Assembly (NCBI RefSeq): GCF_028613635.1
Contig: NZ_JAQRMY010000001.1
Location: 229,778 to 293,777, forward strand
Direction of reading: 5' to 3'
DNA: 64,000 bases
Source: Devosia sp. ZB163
GTDB lineage: Bacteria; Pseudomonadota; Alphaproteobacteria; Rhizobiales; Devosiaceae
Within the stretch, counting starts at the first letter, position 1; each line of letters starts with the position of its first letter. Positions 46,431 through 55,401 of the stretch are shown here, one piece after another. The notes below the pieces were generated by a model. It saw only the letters and a program-made list of their open reading frames with translations. It did no database searches and had not been told where the DNA came from. The position numbers and the translations under genes are program-made.

Positions 46431-47057
46431 ATGGAGTATCGCTTGGCCACCTGGATCACCCAGATCATCACTGACCTCGGCTATGTCGGCATTGCCCTGC
46501 TGATGCTGCTCGAAGCGGTGTTCCCGCCCATTCCCTCCGAGCTGATCGTGCCTTTTGCTGGCTTCGCCGCCGGCCAGGGGCAGCTCAGCTTCGTCGGCGT
46601 GATCCTAGCCGCCACCATCGGCTCGCTGGTCGGCATGCTGCCCTGGTACTTCGCCGGACGCCTCTTCGGGCTCGAGCGGGTCAAGTGGCTGGCCGACCGC
46701 ATCGGGCGCTGGTTCGCCTTCAATGCCGACGAGATCGACTATGCCGCGCGCATCTTCGAGCGCTGGGGAAGGCCCATCGTCCTCGTCGGGCGGCTCTTTC
46801 CGATCCTGCGCACGCTGATCTCGGTCCCAGCCGGCCTCGCCAAGATGAACTTCGCCACCTTCGCGCTGTTCTCGGCCATCGGCATGCTGATCTGGAACAC
46901 CGTGCTGGTCAGCGCCGGCTACCTGCTGCACGAGCACTACCACCTGGTCGAAAGCTTCATCGATCCGCTGACCTGGGTCGTCCTCGCCGCCGTGGTCGGG
47001 CTCTATGTCTTCCGCCTCTTCACCTGGCGCCCGAGCCGCGTAAGCGAGAAGACCTGA
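46431..47057 (+). CDS. DedA-family membrane protein
   Basis: A 208-residue polytopic protein of the DedA/SNARE-associated superfamily, linked to lipid-carrier recycling and membrane homeostasis. Signature sequences are EAVFPPIPSELIVPFAGFAA, GSLVGMLPWYFAGRLFG and GRLFPILRTLISVPAGLAKM. ATG at 46431 has no Shine-Dalgarno sequence, whereas a GGAG lies 6 bases before a TTG at 46443, which may be the true start (204 residues). Upstream is the palindromic repeat after typA. Confidence 0.88.
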   Translation: MEYRLATWITQIITDLGYVGIALLMLLEAVFPPIPSELIVPFAGFAAGQGQLSFVGVILAATIGSLVGMLPWYFAGRLFGLERVKWLADRIGRWFAFNADEIDYAARIFERWGRPIVLVGRLFPILRTLISVPAGLAKMNFATFALFSAIGMLIWNTVLVSAGYLLHEHYHLVESFIDPLTWVVLAAVVGLYVFRLFTWRPSRVSEKT

Positions 47058-47131
47058 CGCGTTGCGGCAGTTCTCAGCTCAACTGAAGTGCGCCAAGCTA
47101 CCGTCTCTCAACACAAAACTGGCCCATCGGC

Positions 47132-47160
47132 TTGTCGCTAGGCACATCGCCCCCTAAATA
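47132..47160 (+). promoter_or_regulatory. Probable promoter of the yggT operon
   Basis: TTGTCG (47132-47137), a 17-bp spacer and TAAATA (47155-47160), 24 bp before the yggT start. Confidence 0.4.
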
Positions 47161-47184
47161 GGGCGACGAACCCGAGGGCGCCCC

Positions 47185-47478
47185 ATGACTTTTGCCATTC
47201 TGCAGACGCTGAGCTTCATTCTGAACATCGTCTGGTGGATCTTTCTGATCATGATCATCATGAGCTGGCTGATCAGCTTCAACGTGATCAACACCCGCAA
47301 CCAGTTCGTCGATGGCATCTGGCGCGTGCTCAACCAGATCACCGAGCCGATCCTGAAGCCGATCCGCCGCGTCATCCCGCCCGTCGGCGGGCTCGACCTG
47401 TCGCCGCTGATCGTCTTCGTCATCATCTTCTTCCTGCAGAACCTCCTGGCCTCCTGGGCCGTGGGCCGCGTGCTCTGA
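47185..47478 (+). CDS. yggT: YggT family membrane protein
   Basis: A 97-residue protein with two membrane segments (about 8-30 and 72-92) joined by the conserved loop VLNQITEPILKPIRRVIPPVGGLDLSP. YggT proteins are linked to cell-shape, osmotic or K+ homeostasis phenotypes in various bacteria. It is the first gene of a run with a GNAT gene, DUF167 and perhaps hppA. Confidence 0.9.
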   Translation: MTFAILQTLSFILNIVWWIFLIMIIMSWLISFNVINTRNQFVDGIWRVLNQITEPILKPIRRVIPPVGGLDLSPLIVFVIIFFLQNLLASWAVGRVL

Positions 47479-47480
47479 CA

Positions 47481-47921
47481 ATGTCCACGCTGCCGGCCGG
47501 GTTCGAGATCTCGACCGATCCCGGCCGGATCGACATCGACTACGTGCACACCTATCTCAGCGCCGACAGCTACTGGGCCCAGGGCATCCCGCGCGATCTC
47601 GTCGCCCGCTCGATTGCCGGCTCCCTGGCTTTCGGCCTCTACGGCCCCCAGGGACAGGCCGGCTTCGCCCGCGTCATCACCGACGGCGCCACCTTCGCCT
47701 GGCTGGCCGACGTGTTCATCGATCCGGCGCAGCAGGGCAAGGGCCTCGGCAAGGCGCTCGTCGAGGCCATCCTCGCCCACCCCGACCTGCAGGGCCTGCG
47801 CCGTTTCATGCTCGTCACCGCGGACGCGCACGGCCTCTACGAGCAGTATGGCTTCACCGCCATCGACCGGCCCGAGCGGCTCATGGCGATCGTCCATGCC
47901 GATCCCTACCGGGCCCCGTGA
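47481..47921 (+). CDS. GNAT-family N-acetyltransferase
   Basis: A 146-residue acetyltransferase. Its central segment WLADVFIDPAQQGKGLGKALVEAIL is a textbook acetyl-CoA motif, followed by LVTADAHGLYEQYGFTAIDRP. The architecture (single GNAT domain with an N-terminal IDIDYVHTYLS strand) is that of the YjgM/YesJ-like group. It starts 3 bp after yggT and overlaps the DUF167 gene (GTGA). Confidence 0.87.
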   Translation: MSTLPAGFEISTDPGRIDIDYVHTYLSADSYWAQGIPRDLVARSIAGSLAFGLYGPQGQAGFARVITDGATFAWLADVFIDPAQQGKGLGKALVEAILAHPDLQGLRRFMLVTADAHGLYEQYGFTAIDRPERLMAIVHADPYRAP

Positions 47922-48226
47922 CCGCGCCGTTCGAACGCCTGCACGACGGCCTGCGCCTCCACCTGCGCGTCACCCCCAATGCCGCCACTGACCGCATCGA
48001 GGGCATCGAGCAGCGCGATGACGGCACCGCCGTGCTCCGCGTCCGTGTCAGCGCCGTCCCCGACAAGGGCAGGGCCAATGCCGCCGTGATCGTGCTCCTC
48101 GCAAAAACCCTCGGCGTTCCGAAATCGGCGATCACGCTCGTTTCGGGCGAAACGGCGCGCCTGAAAACCGTGCGGATCGCCGGCGACCCCGAAACGCTCG
48201 TTCTCAACCTCGAAAAGCTCGGCTGA
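47918..48226 (+). CDS. yggU: DUF167 family protein (YggU)
   Basis: A 102-residue basic-fold protein of the DUF167/YggU family: LHLRVTPNAATDRIEGIE, VRVSAVPDKGRANAAVIVLL and LVSGETARLKTVRI. Often next to yggT, as here. No function is established. GTG start overlapping the upstream stop. Confidence 0.9.
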   Translation: MTAPFERLHDGLRLHLRVTPNAATDRIEGIEQRDDGTAVLRVRVSAVPDKGRANAAVIVLLAKTLGVPKSAITLVSGETARLKTVRIAGDPETLVLNLEKLG

Positions 48227-48364
48227 GCGAGAATCGGCGCACCTTGCGCCGTCTGCGACGATTTGGCACAAGTTTGCCACGCGATCTTCGGGGGGCGAGG
48301 AGGAGCGGTTCGCCGCTGCAACTACGGAGCGTTCCCCGCTGACGTCACATCGAGGGAACTATCT

Positions 48365-50524
48365 ATGACACCATTGCTATGGGCGATCGTGGTTTGCGGT
48401 CTGCTCTCTATCGTTTACGGCGTCGTCACGACGCAAGGCCTCCTGAAGGCCGATGCGGGTTCCGCCCGGATGCAGGAGATTTCCGCCGCAGTGCGTGAAG
48501 GCGCCTCCGCCTATCTCCGCCGCCAGTACACCACCATCGGCATCGTCGGCGTGGTCATCTTCATCCTCGCCTTCTTCCTGCTTGGAGCCTACGCCGCCAT
48601 CGGCTTTGCCATCGGCGCCATCCTCTCCGGCGCCGCCGGCTTCATCGGCATGAACGTCTCGGTGCGCGCCAACGTGCGCGTGGCGCAGGCGGCGACCAAG
48701 TCGCTCGCCGGCGGCCTCGACCTCGCCTTCAAGTCGGGTGCGGTCACGGGCCTCCTCGTCGCCGGCCTCGGCCTCCTCGGCGTCACGCTCTACTTCATCA
48801 TCCTCACCCAGATGTTCGGGTTCGAGCCGACCAGCCGCACCGTCATCGACTCGCTCGTCGCCCTCGGCTTCGGCGCCTCGCTGATCTCGATCTTCGCCCG
48901 TCTGGGCGGCGGCATCTTCACCAAGGGTGCCGACGTCGGCGGCGACATGGTGGGCAAGGTCGAAGCCGGCATCCCCGAGGATGATCCGCGCAACCCCGCG
49001 ACCATCGCCGACAACGTGGGCGACAATGTCGGCGATTGCGCCGGCATGGCCGCCGACCTGTTCGAGACCTACGTGGTGACCGCGGTCGCCACCATGGTGC
49101 TCGCGGCGATCGTCCTGCCCGATGCGTTCAAGCTCGCCGGCATGGTCCTGCCGCTGGCTATCGGCGGCGCCTGTGTCGTCACCTCGATCATCGGGACGTA
49201 CTTCGTCAAGCTCGGCGCCTCCAACAACATCATGAACGCCCTCTACAAGGGCCTCATCGCCACCGGTGTCCTGTCGCTCATCGTGCTGCTCCCGACCCTC
49301 ATCTGGGTGTTCGGTGGCCTCGACGTGCAACTCGGGCTCGAGGGCGGCAAGCAGTTCACGCCGTGGAACCTGTTCTGGTGCGGCGTTGCCGGCCTCGTCA
49401 TCACCGGGCTGATCATCGTCATCACCGAGTACTACACCGGCACCAACAAGCGCCCGGTCAACTCGATCGCCGAAGCCTCGGTGACCGGCCACGGCACCAA
49501 CGTCATCCAGGGCCTCGCGGTCTCGCTGGAATCGACCGCCCTGCCGGCGCTAGTGATCATCGTCGGCATCATCGTCACCTATAACCTTGCGGGCCTCTTC
49601 GGCATCGCCTTTGCCGTCACCACCATGCTGGCGCTGGCCGGCATGATCGTCGCGCTCGACGCGTTTGGTCCGGTCACCGACAATGCCGGCGGCATTGCCG
49701 AAATGGCCGGCCTCGACAAGGAAGTGCGCCACAACACCGACGCGCTCGACGCCGTCGGCAACACCACCAAGGCCGTCACCAAGGGCTATGCCATCGGTTC
49801 GGCCGGCCTCGGCGCCCTGGTGCTGTTCGCCGCCTATACGCAGGACCTGCAGTACTTCTCGGCCCAGGAAGGCGCCCCGGCGATCTTCCAGGGGCTCGGC
49901 AACCTGAGCTTCTCGCTCGCCGACCCTTATGTCGTCGTCGGCCTGCTCTTCGGTGGCCTGCTGCCCTTCCTCTTCGGCGGCATGTCGATGACCGCCGTCG
50001 GCCGCGCGGCGCAATCCGTCGTGGTGGAAGTCCGCCGGCAGTTCAAGGAAAAGCCCGGCATCATGCAGGGGACGGACAAGCCGGATTACGGCCGCGCCGT
50101 CGACATGCTGACCAAGGCCGCCATCCGCGAAATGATCGTCCCGAGCCTGCTTCCGGTGCTCTCGCCGATCGTCGTCTTCGCCGTGATCTACTGGATCGCC
50201 GGCAACGCCGCCGCCTTCTCGGCGCTCGGCGCCATGCTGATGGGCGTGATCGTCACCGGCCTCTTCGTCGCCATCTCCATGACCGCCGGCGGCGGCGCCT
50301 GGGATAACGCCAAGAAGAGCTTCGAGGACGGCTTCACCGACAGCCACGGCGTCAAGCACTACAAGGGCTCGGACGCCCACAAGGCCTCCGTCACCGGCGA
50401 CACCGTCGGCGACCCCTACAAGGACACGGCAGGTCCCGCCGTGAACCCGATGATCAAGATCACCAACATCGTCGCGCTACTGCTGCTCGCAGTGCTGGCG
50501 CATCTCGGTGGCGGCGGGGTGTAG
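48365..50524 (+). CDS. hppA: Membrane H+-translocating pyrophosphatase, K+-independent type
   Basis: A 719-residue proton pump with about 16 membrane helices that couples PPi hydrolysis to H+ export. The substrate-binding stretch ([20 protein letters not shown]) and [20 protein letters not shown] are canonical. The residue separating classes is Lys469 in [16 protein letters not shown], where K+-dependent enzymes have Ala; this predicts a K+-independent pump. The ATG at 48365 has GAGGGAA upstream. It is followed by a very strong terminator. Confidence 0.96.
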   Translation: MTPLLWAIVVCGLLSIVYGVVTTQGLLKADAGSARMQEISAAVREGASAYLRRQYTTIGIVGVVIFILAFFLLGAYAAIGFAIGAILSGAAGFIGMNVSVRANVRVAQAATKSLAGGLDLAFKSGAVTGLLVAGLGLLGVTLYFIILTQMFGFEPTSRTVIDSLVALGFGASLISIFARLGGGIFTKGADVGGDMVGKVEAGIPEDDPRNPATIADNVGDNVGDCAGMAADLFETYVVTAVATMVLAAIVLPDAFKLAGMVLPLAIGGACVVTSIIGTYFVKLGASNNIMNALYKGLIATGVLSLIVLLPTLIWVFGGLDVQLGLEGGKQFTPWNLFWCGVAGLVITGLIIVITEYYTGTNKRPVNSIAEASVTGHGTNVIQGLAVSLESTALPALVIIVGIIVTYNLAGLFGIAFAVTTMLALAGMIVALDAFGPVTDNAGGIAEMAGLDKEVRHNTDALDAVGNTTKAVTKGYAIGSAGLGALVLFAAYTQDLQYFSAQEGAPAIFQGLGNLSFSLADPYVVVGLLFGGLLPFLFGGMSMTAVGRAAQSVVVEVRRQFKEKPGIMQGTDKPDYGRAVDMLTKAAIREMIVPSLLPVLSPIVVFAVIYWIAGNAAAFSALGAMLMGVIVTGLFVAISMTAGGGAWDNAKKSFEDGFTDSHGVKHYKGSDAHKASVTGDTVGDPYKDTAGPAVNPMIKITNIVALLLLAVLAHLGGGGV

Positions 50525-50555
50525 GCCGCTGTCAGCCGACACGGTAGCGAATGAT

Positions 50556-50587
50556 AAAGGCCCGGGAGCGATCCCGGGCCTTTTTTT
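50556..50587 (+). terminator. Strong Rho-independent terminator after hppA
   Basis: A perfect 12-base stem (50556-50567 with 50572-50583) and a GCGA loop, followed by a run of seven Ts (50581-50587). Confidence 0.95.
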
Positions 50588-50632
50588 GGCTCGGCAAAGT
50601 CTGCCCCACCCCGACAGGGTATCAACACCTTG

Positions 50633-50661
50633 TTGACACCCTGCTTGTTGCCGTGTACGTT
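50633..50661 (+). promoter_or_regulatory. Promoter of the orphan gene at 50697
   Basis: TTGACA (50633-50638), a 17-bp spacer and TACGTT (50656-50661). It lies 36 bp upstream of the ATG and after the hppA terminator, so it is the likely start point for the next gene. Confidence 0.55.
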
Positions 50662-50696
50662 CAGATCACTGGATCACAGCAAGGGAGACCGCGACC

Positions 50697-51293
50697 ATGA
50701 GTGAGACTCAAGAGACCCGTTCGTCCGCCTATGCAATCTTGGAGGCTGCCGGCTACAGCCTCACACCCATCGGCAAGGGAAACAGGGTGGTGATGAAGGT
50801 TCAGAAGGGTGGCAGCACCTTCGACGCGCTGGTCAAGACGGCGTCCCTCGGGAACGCCATGGTCAAGACCAGCAGCGGCGACCCCGACACTGCTAAGATC
50901 TCAGGTTTTGGTGGAGACACTAGCCATGTTATCTTTGCCGTCGGGGGGCGCCGGGGACGCGTGGATGCCTACCTTGTCCCTTCCATCGAAGCGGAAGAGG
51001 CGTTCCGAAAGGCGCAGCGGGACTATCTGCCGGAACATCCGAATGCAGTTAAGAACACAACGTGGGTGATATACTTCGGAAGCAACGGAGATGCCGGAGC
51101 GAACGGGTACGCGAACAAGTGGGCGAAGTATCGCATTGTGCCGGACGGAGGCCCAAGCGCTGCCGGGCAGGATGCTCCTGAACGGACTGATCCCGCTGAG
51201 CCCGGAAAGCTGACAATTGCTGAAGCCAAGAGACTGCTTGCGCTCTCGCTTGGCGTCAGACCGGAAGATGTCAAAATCTCGATCAACGCCTAG
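50697..51293 (+). CDS. Orphan hypothetical protein
   Basis: A 198-residue soluble protein that I do not recognise. It has no signal peptide or membrane segment. Residues 1-95 form a possible alpha/beta region (SSAYAILEAAGYSLTPIGKG, then SHVIFAVGGRRGRVDAYLVP). Residues 115-145 contain two short aromatic stretches (TTWVIYFGS, WAKYRIVP). The C-terminal 25 residues (LTIAEAKRLLALSLGVRPED) look like a small separate helical module. Codon use is visibly less GC3-rich than in neighbours, suggesting horizontal acquisition. It has its own promoter, a good SD (AAGGGAGA), and a hairpin (about 51322-51350) after it. Confidence 0.6.
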   Translation: MSETQETRSSAYAILEAAGYSLTPIGKGNRVVMKVQKGGSTFDALVKTASLGNAMVKTSSGDPDTAKISGFGGDTSHVIFAVGGRRGRVDAYLVPSIEAEEAFRKAQRDYLPEHPNAVKNTTWVIYFGSNGDAGANGYANKWAKYRIVPDGGPSAAGQDAPERTDPAEPGKLTIAEAKRLLALSLGVRPEDVKISINA

Positions 51294-51477
51294 CAACCGT
51301 CCATACCTTCAGTCCCTCGGGTCTAGAGGCCGAGAGCTATCCCGGCCTCTGCTTGACGCAATCCTTGAGCCGCCTGCCGAGGTGACCTTGGCGCTGGCCG
51401 TGGGACTTGGCGATACCAGTTTGCTCCTGTAGCCATGTCTTGAGACTGCCGAGACGAGCCACATGGAGGAGCCCCAC

Positions 51478-52713
51478 ATGCCTGCATCGCCCACCACCCC
51501 CTGGCTCAGCCGCCCGTATCACCGCCAGTGGCTTCGCGATCAGGCCGAGGCGCTGTTCGCCTTCTACGGCAATCGCGCCTTCAATCCCGCCGGCGGGTTC
51601 TTCGAGCTCACCGCCACCGGCGCTCCGATCAAGCCTGATAACCCCGTACGCGGCATCCACGGCACGGCGCGCATGGTGCATTGCTTCGCCATTGCGAGCC
51701 TGCTCGGCCGCCCGGGCTCGGACCCGATCGTCGACCACGGCATGAACTACCTCTGGAACAACCACCGCGACGCCGAGCGCGGCGGCTATTTCTGGGCTGT
51801 CGATGACGATGGCGCTTCGGACAACGGCCGCAAGCAAGGTTACGGCCACGCCTTCGTGCTGCTCGCCGCCTCGAGCGCCAAGCTCGTCGGCCACCCGCTC
51901 GCCGACCGGATGATCGCCGACGTCACCGAAGTGATCGACACCCGCTTCTGGAACGCCAGGCATGGCGCCATCGACGAGGAGTTCAACGCCGACTGGTCGC
52001 CGATCAGCCCCTATCACGGCCAGAACTCCAACATGCACCTCACCGAGGCGCTGATGGCCGCCTTCGAGGCGACCGGCAATCGCGAGTACCTGAGCAAGGC
52101 CGAGCAGATCGCCGACCTCCTCATCAACCGCCTCGCCCGCGAGAACGGTTTTCGCGTGGCCGAGCATTTCGACGCCGACTGGCAGGTCGACAAGGGCTAT
52201 ACCGGCGACCAGATGTTCCGCCCGCCCGGCACCACTCCGGGCCACTGGCTCGAGTGGTCGCGCCTCGTGCTCCAGCTCTGGGCGCTCGGCGGCAAGCGGC
52301 ACGCCTGGATGCCTGAGGCGTCTGAAGCCCTGTTCCGCCAATCCGTCACCATCGGCTGGGACGAAAAGCACGGCGGCTTCTTCTACAACCTCGATTGGTC
52401 CGACAAGCCGGACATGCGCCACAAGCTCTGGTGGCCGGTCTCCGAGGGTGTCGGCGCCGCCGCCTTCCTTCTCGCCCACCGGCCGAGCGAATTCCACGAG
52501 ACCTGGTACCGCAACATCTGGGACGTGATCGCCCGCCACCACCTCGACCACGTCAACGGCGCCTGGCACGAGCAGCTGACCGAGGACATGCAGCCCGCCT
52601 ACTCGCTGTTCGTCGGCAAGGGCGACATCTACCACGCCCTGCAGGCGTGCCTGATCCCGCTCTACCCGGCCGAAGGCAGCGTGACGAAGGGGATCATCGA
52701 GACGATGAAATAG
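51478..52713 (+). CDS. AGE-family sugar epimerase/isomerase
   Basis: A 411-residue (alpha/alpha)6-barrel protein of the N-acylglucosamine 2-epimerase superfamily. Key stretches: RGIHGTARMVHCFAIAS, GYGHAFVLLAAS, PYHGQNSNMHLTEALMAAFE, GHWLEWSRLVLQLW and the final GKGDIYHALQACLIPLYP. The histidine pattern resembles mannose/sulfoquinovose isomerases (YihS-like) rather than true AGE. Substrate not assignable. ATG at 51478 is chosen because AGGAG lies 8 bases upstream; an in-frame ATG at 51463 has none. Confidence 0.85.
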   Translation: MPASPTTPWLSRPYHRQWLRDQAEALFAFYGNRAFNPAGGFFELTATGAPIKPDNPVRGIHGTARMVHCFAIASLLGRPGSDPIVDHGMNYLWNNHRDAERGGYFWAVDDDGASDNGRKQGYGHAFVLLAASSAKLVGHPLADRMIADVTEVIDTRFWNARHGAIDEEFNADWSPISPYHGQNSNMHLTEALMAAFEATGNREYLSKAEQIADLLINRLARENGFRVAEHFDADWQVDKGYTGDQMFRPPGTTPGHWLEWSRLVLQLWALGGKRHAWMPEASEALFRQSVTIGWDEKHGGFFYNLDWSDKPDMRHKLWWPVSEGVGAAAFLLAHRPSEFHETWYRNIWDVIARHHLDHVNGAWHEQLTEDMQPAYSLFVGKGDIYHALQACLIPLYPAEGSVTKGIIETMK

Positions 52714-52724
52714 CCCGGCCACTG

Positions 52725-52863
52725 CCCCACCTCCCCCTTGACGGGGGAGGCAAGCGAAGCTTGGCGGCTTGCCGCCTAGCGTAGCTCGGAGGGGGTGCGC
52801 CTCGAGCTCCGAGGTGCGCCTCTCCCCCCACCCCTGTCCCCTCCCCGCAAAGGGGGGAGGGTG
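52725..52863. repeat. Two adjacent palindromic GC-rich repeats
   Basis: Two elements in the 198-bp gap between convergent genes. The first (52725-52800) has CCCCCTTGACGGGGG and GAAGCTTGGCGGCTTGCCGC-type inner stems. The second (52816-52863) repeats the ACCCCTGTCCCCTCCCCGCA core of family C seen at 22686. Confidence 0.65.
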
Positions 52864-52911
52864 ACGTGCGCTCCAATGTCTTCGCACCGCTTGGCCCCGT
52901 GCTGGCAGGCG

Positions 52912-53790
52912 CTAGCCCGCAATCCCCGAAATCCGCCGTACCAGCGTCTCGCGCTCCGCCGCGAGCCCCTTGTACTCCGCCTGCTCGAACGTCAGCCCCT
53001 CGAGCTGCTGCACCAGCGCCGCCACCACCTCCCGGCCCTCAGCCTGCCGCGCCAATGCATCCACCGGCTCGAGATAGATCCGGATCGTGAACAGCACATC
53101 GCCTGTCCCGAGCTTGGTGATCGTCTGCCGCTCGAGCCGAACCACGGCCCTCTCGCCCTCTGTCCCAAATCGCGGCACCGCATGGCTCGGCTCTGGATGG
53201 AACAGAGCGCCGTCGCCGAACAGCGACCAGTTCCAGCGGATCATCGCCGCGCCGGGCTGCAAATTGTCGAACATCCGGGTGATCAGTTTCGCCGGCCGCG
53301 TCCCCGCGCCGAACCCCGGCACCGGCGCATGCACCTCGTGCATCGGCCGCCCGAACTTGTCGCCGAGCCGCCAGGCCGAGGGAAAGCAGAGCGCCGCTGC
53401 GGCAAGCCGCCAGCCCTCCTGCCCGCGCCGCATCAGCACCAGGTCCTCCTGCACCAGCAGCGCCGCCGTTTCGAGCGCCGGACGGCCGCCATCGAGGGCA
53501 ACCAGTGCCCCCGTCGGCCGGATCCGGATCGCCTCGCCTTCGCGGCGGTAGGTTTCTGAGTGATCGGCGAGAAGGTGCGCCACCAGCCGCTCCAGCACCT
53601 CCTGTTGGGCGGGCTCCGTCCCCGCCTCTGCGGCGAACACCTCGGCATGATACTCAGCGAGGAGCCTCGACTTCTCGGCGAGGTAGACCCCTATTTCACC
53701 ATCGACATCGACCCAACGCCTCGGATCGAGTGGTTTGATGCCGATAGAAAAGGCTTGAGCCAGCGGGTCGGCGAGGGGTGGGAGCGGCAT
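52912..53790 (-). CDS. DUF3445 protein (haem-dependent oxidative N-demethylase-like)
   Basis: A 292-residue soluble protein of the DUF3445 family, whose characterised members are haem-dependent N-demethylases. Recognisable blocks are MGIKPL-type N-terminus (FSIGIKPLDPRRWVDVDGE), then LVQEDLVLMRRGQEGWRLAA, LCFPSAWRLGDKFGRPMHEV HxPVP, and a C-terminal NWSLFGDGALFHPE. The HEVHAPVP stretch contains the likely haem-ligand histidine. The start at 53790 is a choice; the frame runs further upstream into the chbG-like gene. It sits 13 bp after that gene on the minus strand. Confidence 0.7.
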   Translation of the reverse strand: MPLPPLADPLAQAFSIGIKPLDPRRWVDVDGEIGVYLAEKSRLLAEYHAEVFAAEAGTEPAQQEVLERLVAHLLADHSETYRREGEAIRIRPTGALVALDGGRPALETAALLVQEDLVLMRRGQEGWRLAAAALCFPSAWRLGDKFGRPMHEVHAPVPGFGAGTRPAKLITRMFDNLQPGAAMIRWNWSLFGDGALFHPEPSHAVPRFGTEGERAVVRLERQTITKLGTGDVLFTIRIYLEPVDALARQAEGREVVAALVQQLEGLTFEQAEYKGLAAERETLVRRISGIAG

Positions 53791-53803
53791 CTCGGGCGGA
53801 GCC

Positions 53804-54631
53804 TCAGCCCCTCCGCATTCGCTCGCGGAACCCGCGCATCCCCACCAGTTCGACCCCGAGCTCGGCATAGGCCTGCTCCACCGCGCCCGAACGGAATATC
53901 TCGTACTCCCCCAGCCGGGTCGGCGCGTCATCCGAGATCATCGCGATGTCGCCGTGCTTGGTGAAATGGAACGCGCCCCAGTTGAGTCCGGGCTTCGCGC
54001 TCGCGAGGATGGCGCGATAGTCCGTCGCCGTCGGGGCGAGATTGCCGAAGGGAGTCGACAGCACGCCGTCGAACTCGGGGTTGCCCCGGTCCGCCGCGCG
54101 TTCTCGCGCCCGCTCCAGCGCCGCTGACGGCTCCACCCAGCTGTCTCCATGCCCCGGCAGGAAGATCGGCAACTGGTAGTCCGCCCCCAGCCGCTCATAG
54201 ATTTCGACGAACTCGGGCAGCCATACCGTACCCATGTGCGCATCGAGATGCGTCACATCGATACCGGCTTCGAGCGCCCCGTCCACCTGCGCCCGCAATT
54301 CTCGTTCCACCGCCGCCGGATCGGCCAGCCGCGTGTCCGCCACCCGGCGCGGGAAGTATCCCTCGGCGTCGCACATGCCGTTGCCGACCACGCCCGTGAT
54401 CGGACGCCAGCGCATGCGGTCGAACTCGGCCGTCAACGTCAGGTGCACCCCGATGTCGAGTTGGGGGTTCGCCCGTGCCAGCTCTGCCATGTGCGGAAAC
54501 CATGGACAGGGCACCATCACCGAGCCGCAGGTGACGACACCCTGCTCGCACAGCTCGAGGAACGCCATGTTGGCACTCCAGCTCGCTCCCAGGTCATCGT
54601 GGTGCATCACGATCTGCCGTCCAGCGCTCAT
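53804..54631 (-). CDS. ChbG/YdjC-family polysaccharide deacetylase
   Basis: A 275-residue protein of the YdjC/ChbG fold, which deacetylates chitooligosaccharides or related sugars. Metal-site features are present: VMHHDDLGAS near the N-terminus, VHLTLTAEFD, and the HLDAHMG motif (about residues 120-127). Length and order of motifs are normal. The start at 54631 has GGGAGA upstream. It is followed by the DUF3445 gene in the same operon. True substrate unknown. Confidence 0.85.
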   Translation of the reverse strand: MSAGRQIVMHHDDLGASWSANMAFLELCEQGVVTCGSVMVPCPWFPHMAELARANPQLDIGVHLTLTAEFDRMRWRPITGVVGNGMCDAEGYFPRRVADTRLADPAAVERELRAQVDGALEAGIDVTHLDAHMGTVWLPEFVEIYERLGADYQLPIFLPGHGDSWVEPSAALERARERAADRGNPEFDGVLSTPFGNLAPTATDYRAILASAKPGLNWGAFHFTKHGDIAMISDDAPTRLGEYEIFRSGAVEQAYAELGVELVGMRGFRERMRRG

Positions 54632-54747
54632 CGAATCGTCTCCCGTTCCCCGCGGGAAGCCTATCCACCCTTGACCGGCCGCGATACGCCCGCACTTGCC
54701 CGATGGCTCAACCTGCGGCACGCTTTGATGAAACGAGGAGAGATCGC

Positions 54748-55401
54748 ATGCGTATCACCGTCATCGGCGGCTCGGGCCGCACCGGCCGGCTCATCGTCGA
54801 GCAGCTCCTCAGCAACAAGCACGCGGTCGTCGCCACCATACGCAGCACTAGGCACATGGCCGACCTCGTCAAGCTCGGCGCCGAAGTGCAGCTGGTCGAT
54901 CTCGACAAGTCGGAGTTCGACGTGATCGTCAACGCGATGAAGGGCTCGGACGCGGTGATCTTCGCCGCGGGGTCGGCTGCCGGCGAGACCAGCGAACTCG
55001 ACCGCAAGGGCACGCTCCGCACCGTCCGGGCCGCCGAGAAGGCCGGCGTTCCGCGCTATGTCTCGATCTCCTCGATCGGCGCCAGCACCGGGCTCTCGAC
55101 CCGATCGATGGACGAAGAGATGAAGGACTACTACCGGCAGAAGCGCGCCGCCGCCAAGCACATCACCGGCTCGAGCCTCAAGTGGACCATCATCGAGCCG
55201 GGTCAGCTCACCGACGAGCCCGGTACCGGCAAGGTGACGATGACCGAAGAGGCACTCGATATCGGGCCTATCCCCCGTGCCGACGTCGCGGCGGTGACCG
55301 TCGCCGTGGTGGAAGAACCGCGGACGGCCGGCCATGTCTATCAGGTGATCGGCGGCCAGACCGCCATCGACACGGCGCTCGAGGCGCTGCTCGGCAAATG
55401 A
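54748..55401 (+). CDS. NAD(P)-binding Rossmann-fold protein (NmrA/SDR-like)
   Basis: A 217-residue atypical short-chain dehydrogenase. The nucleotide motif is GGSGRTGRLIVEQLL at the N-terminus (residues 7-21), followed by VIFAAGSAAGETSELD and the conserved late YVSISSIGA region. The catalytic Tyr-x-x-x-Lys is unclear (DYYRQKRAAAKHI could supply it). Substrate unknown. GAGGAG precedes the ATG. Its stop overlaps the start of the APH-like kinase, so the two are co-translated. Confidence 0.82.
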   Translation: MRITVIGGSGRTGRLIVEQLLSNKHAVVATIRSTRHMADLVKLGAEVQLVDLDKSEFDVIVNAMKGSDAVIFAAGSAAGETSELDRKGTLRTVRAAEKAGVPRYVSISSIGASTGLSTRSMDEEMKDYYRQKRAAAKHITGSSLKWTIIEPGQLTDEPGTGKVTMTEEALDIGPIPRADVAAVTVAVVEEPRTAGHVYQVIGGQTAIDTALEALLGK

